From Chryseobacterium sp. H1D6B (GTDB taxonomy: Bacteria; Bacteroidota; Bacteroidia; Flavobacteriales; Weeksellaceae), in NCBI RefSeq assembly GCF_029892445.1, contig NZ_JARXVJ010000001.1:1736001-1800000 (forward strand): a DNA stretch of 64,000 bases. The letters are read 5' to 3'. Shown one piece after another: positions 60,146 to 64,000 of the stretch. The notes beneath the pieces were generated by a model. It made no database searches, was not told the origin of the DNA, and was given only the letters and a program-made list of their open reading frames with translations. Each line of letters starts with the position of its first letter. The first letter of the stretch is position 1. The translations under genes and the position numbers were made by a program.

Positions 60146-63118
60146 ATGCCAAAAATTAGATTAAATAAAGCGGTTAAGGAGTTCAATATATCGATGTCTA
60201 GGCTTGTAGAGTTTTTACAAGTTAAAGGTTTCGAGGTTGAAAGCAATCCTAACGCTCAATTAGAAGAAGCGGCATATTCTGCATTGGAAGCTGAGTTTGC
60301 CAAAGATGGTGAACAACGTAAAGCTTCCCATGAGGTGGTTATCACAAAAGTTCCAGAAGAAAAATTGGAAATTGAAGAAAAGAAAACCCCTGAAGTAATA
60401 AGAGCTAAAGCTAATCTAAAACCAGAAACTAAGATTTTAGGTAAAATAGACTTAGACCCTAAGAAGCCTGAAGTTGAAGAAGCTCCTGCGCCTGCTCCAG
60501 TTGTGGAGAAGAAAGAGGAAGTTGCTGCTCCAGCTCCAGAAGTTAAAGAAGTTCCGGAAGTTAAAGCAACTCCTGAAAAGCAAGAATTCAAAGTCCTGGA
60601 TAAAATAGATTTGTCTCAGATAGAGTCTAGAAACAGACCTGTTAAAAAAGACAAACCCAAAGTTGAGGAGAAAAAAGCAGAGGAAAAACCAGTAGAAGTT
60701 GTAAAGGAAACTCCTAAGCCGGTTGAAAAACCAATAGAAAAAGTGGAAGAAAAAAAATCAGAACCTAAAACTGAGGTGCAGCCTCAAGAACCACAAAAAA
60801 TTGAAACGGTTTATCAGAAACTTGACGGTCCTAAGATCGTTGGAGAGAAGATTGACTTAACTCAATTTGCTGATAAAAAAGGAGCAGGAGCTAAGAAGAA
60901 GAGAAAGAGAATTGAAAAGCCCGGAGGTCCGAATCAGCAGAACAACAATGGTAATAACCAGCAGGGTGGTAATAATAACAACCAGCAAGGAGCTGGAAAC
61001 AGACCGCAGGGACAAGGAGGACCGCAAGGAAACCGTCCGCCAGGTCAAGGAGGGGCGGGAGGAAACCGTCCGCCGGGTCAAGGAGGGCCGGGAGGAAGCC
61101 GTCCACCATATGGTAATAACCAAGGAAACCGTCCGCCAGGTCAAGGAGGTGGCTTTAAGAAAGGTCCAAATAATAACACGAGACCCGGACAAAGAGTTAT
61201 GCCTGTTGAATTAACTGATGAACAAGTTAAAAATCAAATTAAGGAAACTCTAGAAAAGCTTACCAATAAAGGAGGTAAATCAAAATCTGCTAAACATAGA
61301 AAAGATAAGAGAACTTATCGTAGAGAACAAGACGAACGTCAGCAGGAAATTGATGCTCAAGACAGAACATTAAAAGTTACTGAGTTCATTACAGTAGGTG
61401 AATTAGCCAGTTTAATGAATGTTTCGCCAACAGAAGTTATTTCTGCTTGTTTCTCATTAGGAGTAATGGTTACAATGAACCAAAGACTTGAAGCTGATAC
61501 CTTATTATTGGTTGCAGATGAATTTGGTTATAAAATTGAATTTTCAGATGCTGATCTAGAAGAAGTAGAGTCTGAGGAAGATATGGATACTGAGGAGGAT
61601 CTTTCACCAAGAGCTCCAATCGTAACAGTAATGGGTCACGTTGACCACGGTAAAACTTCCCTTCTTGACTACATTAGAAAAACTAATGTAATTGCAGGAG
61701 AATCAGGAGGGATTACCCAGCACATTGGTGCTTACAACGTGAAACTGGAAAGTGGTCAGAGAATTACATTCTTAGATACGCCGGGTCACGAAGCCTTTAC
61801 GGCAATGAGAGCCAGAGGTGCTCAGATCACTGATATTGCAATTATTGTGATTGCAGCGGATGATGACGTGATGCCTCAAACAAGAGAAGCTATTTCTCAT
61901 GCTCAAGCTGCAGGGGTACCAATGATTATTGCATTGAATAAAGTGGACAGGCCAAGTGCAAATCCAGATAATATTCGTCAGCAACTTTCTGGTATGAACA
62001 TCTTAGTAGAAGAATGGGGAGGAAATGTTCAAGCGCAGGAGATTTCTGCGAAATTTGGTAACAATATGGATGTCCTGTTAGAAAAAGTATTACTTCAAGC
62101 AGAAATGCTGGATTTAAAAGCTAATCCTGATAGAAATGCCCAAGGAGTTGTAATAGAAGCTTCATTAGATAAAGGAAGAGGATATGTTGCTACTATGTTA
62201 GTACAAACAGGGACTCTGAAAGTTGGAGATTATGTAGTTGCAGGTAAGAATCACGGTAAGGTAAAAGCAATGCTTGATGAAAGAGGAAGAAATCTTAAAG
62301 AAGCCGGTCCTTCAATTCCTGTTACTATTTTAGGATTAGACGGAGCTCCTACAGCTGGTGATAAGTTTAAAGTGTATGATGATGAAAGTGAAGCTAAAAC
62401 TATTGCTAATAAGAGAGAACAACTTCAAAGAGAACTTTCTATCAGAACTAAGAAACATACAACTCTTGAAGAATTAGGCAGAAGAATTGCATTAGGTGAA
62501 TTCAAAGAATTGAATATTATCTTAAAAGGTGATGTTGATGGTTCAGTTGAAGCTTTATCAGATCAGTTACAAAGACTATCTACTGCTGAGATCAATGTGA
62601 ATATTCTTCACAAAGGTGTTGGGCAGATCACTGAATCTGATGTTAACCTGGCAACAGCTTCCGATGCAATCATTATCGGATTTAACGTTAGAGCTGGTGG
62701 TAATGCTAAAGAATTGGCAGATAAAGAAGAAATTGAGATCAGAACATACTCTGTAATCTATGCTGCTATAGACGAGGTTAAAGAAGCCATGGAAGGTATG
62801 CTTTCTCCAGAGATCAAAGAACAGGTGATTGGTAATGTTGAAATTAGAGAAGTCTTCAAGATTTCTAAAGTTGGAACGATTGCTGGTTGTATGGTTCTTT
62901 CTGGAAAAGTTACTAGACAGTCTAAAGTAAGAGTACTTCGTGATGGTATCGTTAAATTTGATGGAGAACTGGAAAGTTTGAAGCGATTTAAAGACGATGT
63001 TAAAGAAGTAACAAAAGGGTACGAATGCGGTCTGAACTTAAAAGGATACAACGATATTGAAGTTGGTGATATCCTTGAAGTCTACGAAGAAGTAGCTGTT
63101 AAGAAGAAACTTAAATAA
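60146..63118 (+). CDS. infB: Translation initiation factor IF-2
   Basis: This 990-aa GTPase places initiator tRNA on the 30S subunit. The N-terminal IF2-N motif ([21 protein letters not shown]) is followed by a long Lys/Glu/Pro-rich linker (about 70-255) and a Gly/Pro/Arg/Asn-rich tract with RPPGQGG repeats (about 275-345). A second IF2-N-like unit lies near 415-460. The G domain has G1 GHVDHGKTS (about 495), G3 DTPGHEAF (about 544) and G4 NKVD (about 597). Domains II, III and IV complete a normal length for this phylum. Confidence 0.97.
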   Translation: MPKIRLNKAVKEFNISMSRLVEFLQVKGFEVESNPNAQLEEAAYSALEAEFAKDGEQRKASHEVVITKVPEEKLEIEEKKTPEVIRAKANLKPETKILGKIDLDPKKPEVEEAPAPAPVVEKKEEVAAPAPEVKEVPEVKATPEKQEFKVLDKIDLSQIESRNRPVKKDKPKVEEKKAEEKPVEVVKETPKPVEKPIEKVEEKKSEPKTEVQPQEPQKIETVYQKLDGPKIVGEKIDLTQFADKKGAGAKKKRKRIEKPGGPNQQNNNGNNQQGGNNNNQQGAGNRPQGQGGPQGNRPPGQGGAGGNRPPGQGGPGGSRPPYGNNQGNRPPGQGGGFKKGPNNNTRPGQRVMPVELTDEQVKNQIKETLEKLTNKGGKSKSAKHRKDKRTYRREQDERQQEIDAQDRTLKVTEFITVGELASLMNVSPTEVISACFSLGVMVTMNQRLEADTLLLVADEFGYKIEFSDADLEEVESEEDMDTEEDLSPRAPIVTVMGHVDHGKTSLLDYIRKTNVIAGESGGITQHIGAYNVKLESGQRITFLDTPGHEAFTAMRARGAQITDIAIIVIAADDDVMPQTREAISHAQAAGVPMIIALNKVDRPSANPDNIRQQLSGMNILVEEWGGNVQAQEISAKFGNNMDVLLEKVLLQAEMLDLKANPDRNAQGVVIEASLDKGRGYVATMLVQTGTLKVGDYVVAGKNHGKVKAMLDERGRNLKEAGPSIPVTILGLDGAPTAGDKFKVYDDESEAKTIANKREQLQRELSIRTKKHTTLEELGRRIALGEFKELNIILKGDVDGSVEALSDQLQRLSTAEINVNILHKGVGQITESDVNLATASDAIIIGFNVRAGGNAKELADKEEIEIRTYSVIYAAIDEVKEAMEGMLSPEIKEQVIGNVEIREVFKISKVGTIAGCMVLSGKVTRQSKVRVLRDGIVKFDGELESLKRFKDDVKEVTKGYECGLNLKGYNDIEVGDILEVYEEVAVKKKLK
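60998..61152 (+). repeat. Degenerate tandem repeat encoding RPPGQGG units within infB
   Basis: A unit of about 33-36 nt encoding G-N-R-P-P-G-Q-G-G (related forms R-P-Q-G-Q-G-G, S-R-P-P-Y) recurs four to five times in frame. It is markedly G/C-richer than its surroundings. Confidence 0.8.
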
Positions 63119-63133
63119 TTTTTTACATAAGTA

Positions 63134-63169
63134 AATGAAAACCACTTTTTTATAAAGTGGTTTTTTTTT
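63134..63169 (+). terminator. Rho-independent terminator of rimP-nusA-infB
   Basis: AAAACCACTTT / AAAGTGGTTTT (63138-63148 and 63154-63164) with a 5-nt loop is followed by a T run. It lies 20 nt after the infB stop codon. Confidence 0.92.
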
Positions 63170-63170
63170 G

Positions 63171-63420
63171 GCGTAAATTAATTTGTAATGATTCTAAATA
63201 ATAATATTAACCTTGTTGAAAATGTGTTAAATATTTTTTTTACCATAGAAATTTTGCATTTTTTGAAATAATAACTGGCTATTATTATTAAATTCTATTT
63301 GTTTTGTATAATATTTAGGGCAAAGTGTAAAAAAAAGTATAATAGATGTTGTTGAAAAACTTGCAAATGTTAATATTTATTAACATATTTGCCCATTAAA
63401 ATATATTAAAATTTGTTAAT
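63171..63420. other. AT-rich leader region of the SusC-like gene
   Basis: This 250-bp interval has no reading frame. It holds an imperfect palindrome at 63363-63392. I found no exact TAnnTTTG box, so the promoter is not identified. Confidence 0.5.
63363..63392. promoter_or_regulatory. Imperfect palindrome upstream of the SusC-like gene
   Basis: TGTTAATA (63368-63375) and TATTAACA (63378-63385) are perfect inverted repeats around TT. Outer arms GCAAA and TTTGC extend the symmetry with a 2-nt bulge. It may be an operator or a leader hairpin. Confidence 0.4.
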
Positions 63421-64000
63421 ATGAATGTTAAACTACGTGTATTAACGGCTGGTGTTCTGTTTTTTACAGGCCAAGCTGTATTAGCTCAAAAAAAACCGGC
63501 TGACACTACAAAAGAGACAAAAATTGAAGAAGTTGTTGTTTTAGGGTATAGCAAAAAGAGTACAAAGGCTAAGTCTTCAGCGGCTTCAGTTACTGTAGAC
63601 GCTCAAGCTCTTGAAAACCGTCCGAATATTTCTTTTATTAACTCTCTGCAAGGTAACGCTCCGGGGATAAGTATTAATTCAACTTCAGGTTCTCCAGGAT
63701 CTGGAAATATTAATGTTTTGATTCGTGGTATGTCATCTATCAATGCATCTACAGATCCACTTTATGTTATTGACGGATTAATTACTTCTTCAACTCAGTT
63801 CAGAAACTTAAATACTGAGGACATTGAGAGTATCAGTGTACTAAAAGATGCTCAGGCTACATCTATTTACGGGAATAGAGGTGCTAATGGTGTTGTTGTA
63901 ATTAATACAAAAAATGCAAAATTCAACAGTGGATTAAGAGTAACATATGATGTGCTTACTTCATTCTCTATTTTGCCTAAGACAAAATATAATTTATTGA
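63421..64000 (+). CDS. SusC/RagA family TonB-linked outer membrane receptor (partial, 3' end outside window)
   Basis: About 193 N-terminal residues are visible. A signal peptide (about 1-23, ending VLAQ) is followed after a short linker by EEVVVLGY (36-43), the TonB-contact segment of SusC proteins. A plug domain follows with SLQGNAPGISINSTSGSPGSGNINVLIRG, YVIDGLI and SIYGNRGANGVVVINTK. The carboxypeptidase-regulatory-like domain usual before the plug is absent. It imports a glycan or other nutrient, normally with a SusD partner that would lie outside the window. Confidence 0.92.
   Translation, partial: MNVKLRVLTAGVLFFTGQAVLAQKKPADTTKETKIEEVVVLGYSKKSTKAKSSAASVTVDAQALENRPNISFINSLQGNAPGISINSTSGSPGSGNINVLIRGMSSINASTDPLYVIDGLITSSTQFRNLNTEDIESISVLKDAQATSIYGNRGANGVVVINTKNAKFNSGLRVTYDVLTSFSILPKTKYNLL

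Noticed and set aside
60998..61152. Possible CRISPR-like array
   Set aside because: The repeats are in frame within infB, imperfect, and without spacer structure.
60867..61214. Overlapping frames of 72-115 codons on both strands in the infB repeat region
   Set aside because: They arise from the G/C-rich repeat and give arginine/glutamate or leucine/serine-rich low-complexity products; infB is clearly the real gene.
1..64000. Mobile elements, phage genes, toxin-antitoxin or defence systems, tRNA and rRNA genes
   Set aside because: No transposase, integrase, attachment-site pattern, nuclease/toxin family or tRNA-like cloverleaf was recognised on either strand; a tRNA search program could not be run.

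Overview
The window is AT-rich chromosomal DNA from a member of the Bacteroidota, most likely Flavobacteriia of the Chryseobacterium/Weeksellaceae kind. The grounds are: secreted proteins with C-terminal type B sorting domains of the type IX secretion system (T9SS), a SusC/RagA-type TonB-linked receptor, lipoproteins with short SxxC lipoboxes, -7 promoter boxes of the form TAnnTTTG in front of many genes, and typical Bacteroidota versions of DnaB, IF2, Mfd and GH3. No tRNA, rRNA, transposase, integrase, phage gene or CRISPR array was seen. The assignment is by recognition of protein families; no database search was run.

Layout. 1-10140 (all minus strand): four related T9SS type B cargo proteins (the first cut by the window edge) that combine two kinds of N-terminal module (L-type lectin, or a beta-sandwich of the PPC/CUB kind) with a nearly constant repeat region and sorting domain. 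The housekeeping pair rnhA and dnaB sits inside this array. 10231-14470 (minus): an MFS exporter, two small lipoproteins, a GH3-family acyl-adenylating enzyme and a small protein with a repeated KKDGTPDKRYK motif. 14724-22409 (plus): mfd behind a hairpin leader, a three-gene run of secreted paralogues of unknown function, a lipoprotein, and pth. 22531-25259 (minus): SulP anion transporter, small secreted protein and beta-carbonic anhydrase, a likely bicarbonate uptake/hydration unit.

25650-58135 is a 34-gene surface polysaccharide locus of about 32.5 kb. It encodes 14 glycosyltransferases (11 GT2-like, 3 GT4), an ABC exporter (Wzm/Wzt with a C-terminal carbohydrate-binding-like extension), nucleotide-sugar enzymes (RmlA, RmlB, two FdtA/QdtA-type cupins, a sugar aminotransferase, a hexapeptide acetyltransferase, UDP-glucose dehydrogenase), an AsnB-like amidotransferase, two methyltransferases, and several acyl-transfer enzymes (MBOAT with an SGNH partner, acyltransferase-3, three further hexapeptide acyltransferases). 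RmlA and RmlB without RmlC or RmlD, together with the cupins, aminotransferase and acetyltransferase, point to a dTDP-3-acetamido-3,6-dideoxyhexose (Fuc3NAc or Qui3NAc). Ugd plus AsnB suggests an amidated uronic acid. No Wzx, Wzy or polyprenyl-phosphate sugar-1-phosphate transferase is seen, so assembly is best read as ABC-exporter dependent, with the initiating enzyme elsewhere.

58241-63170 (plus): a rimP-nusA-infB translation/transcription operon with a good promoter, a terminator-like hairpin in its leader, and a strong terminator at its end. 63421 to the window end is the 5' part of a SusC/RagA receptor gene.

The strongest leads are the paired cupins, one of which lacks a histidine expected in the active site; the three-gene secreted paralogue cluster; the hairpin leaders of mfd and rimP; the modular T9SS cargo array; and promoter boxes that almost touch the start codons of dnaB and the GH3 gene, predicting leaderless mRNAs. 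I found no obviously new defence or mobile system.
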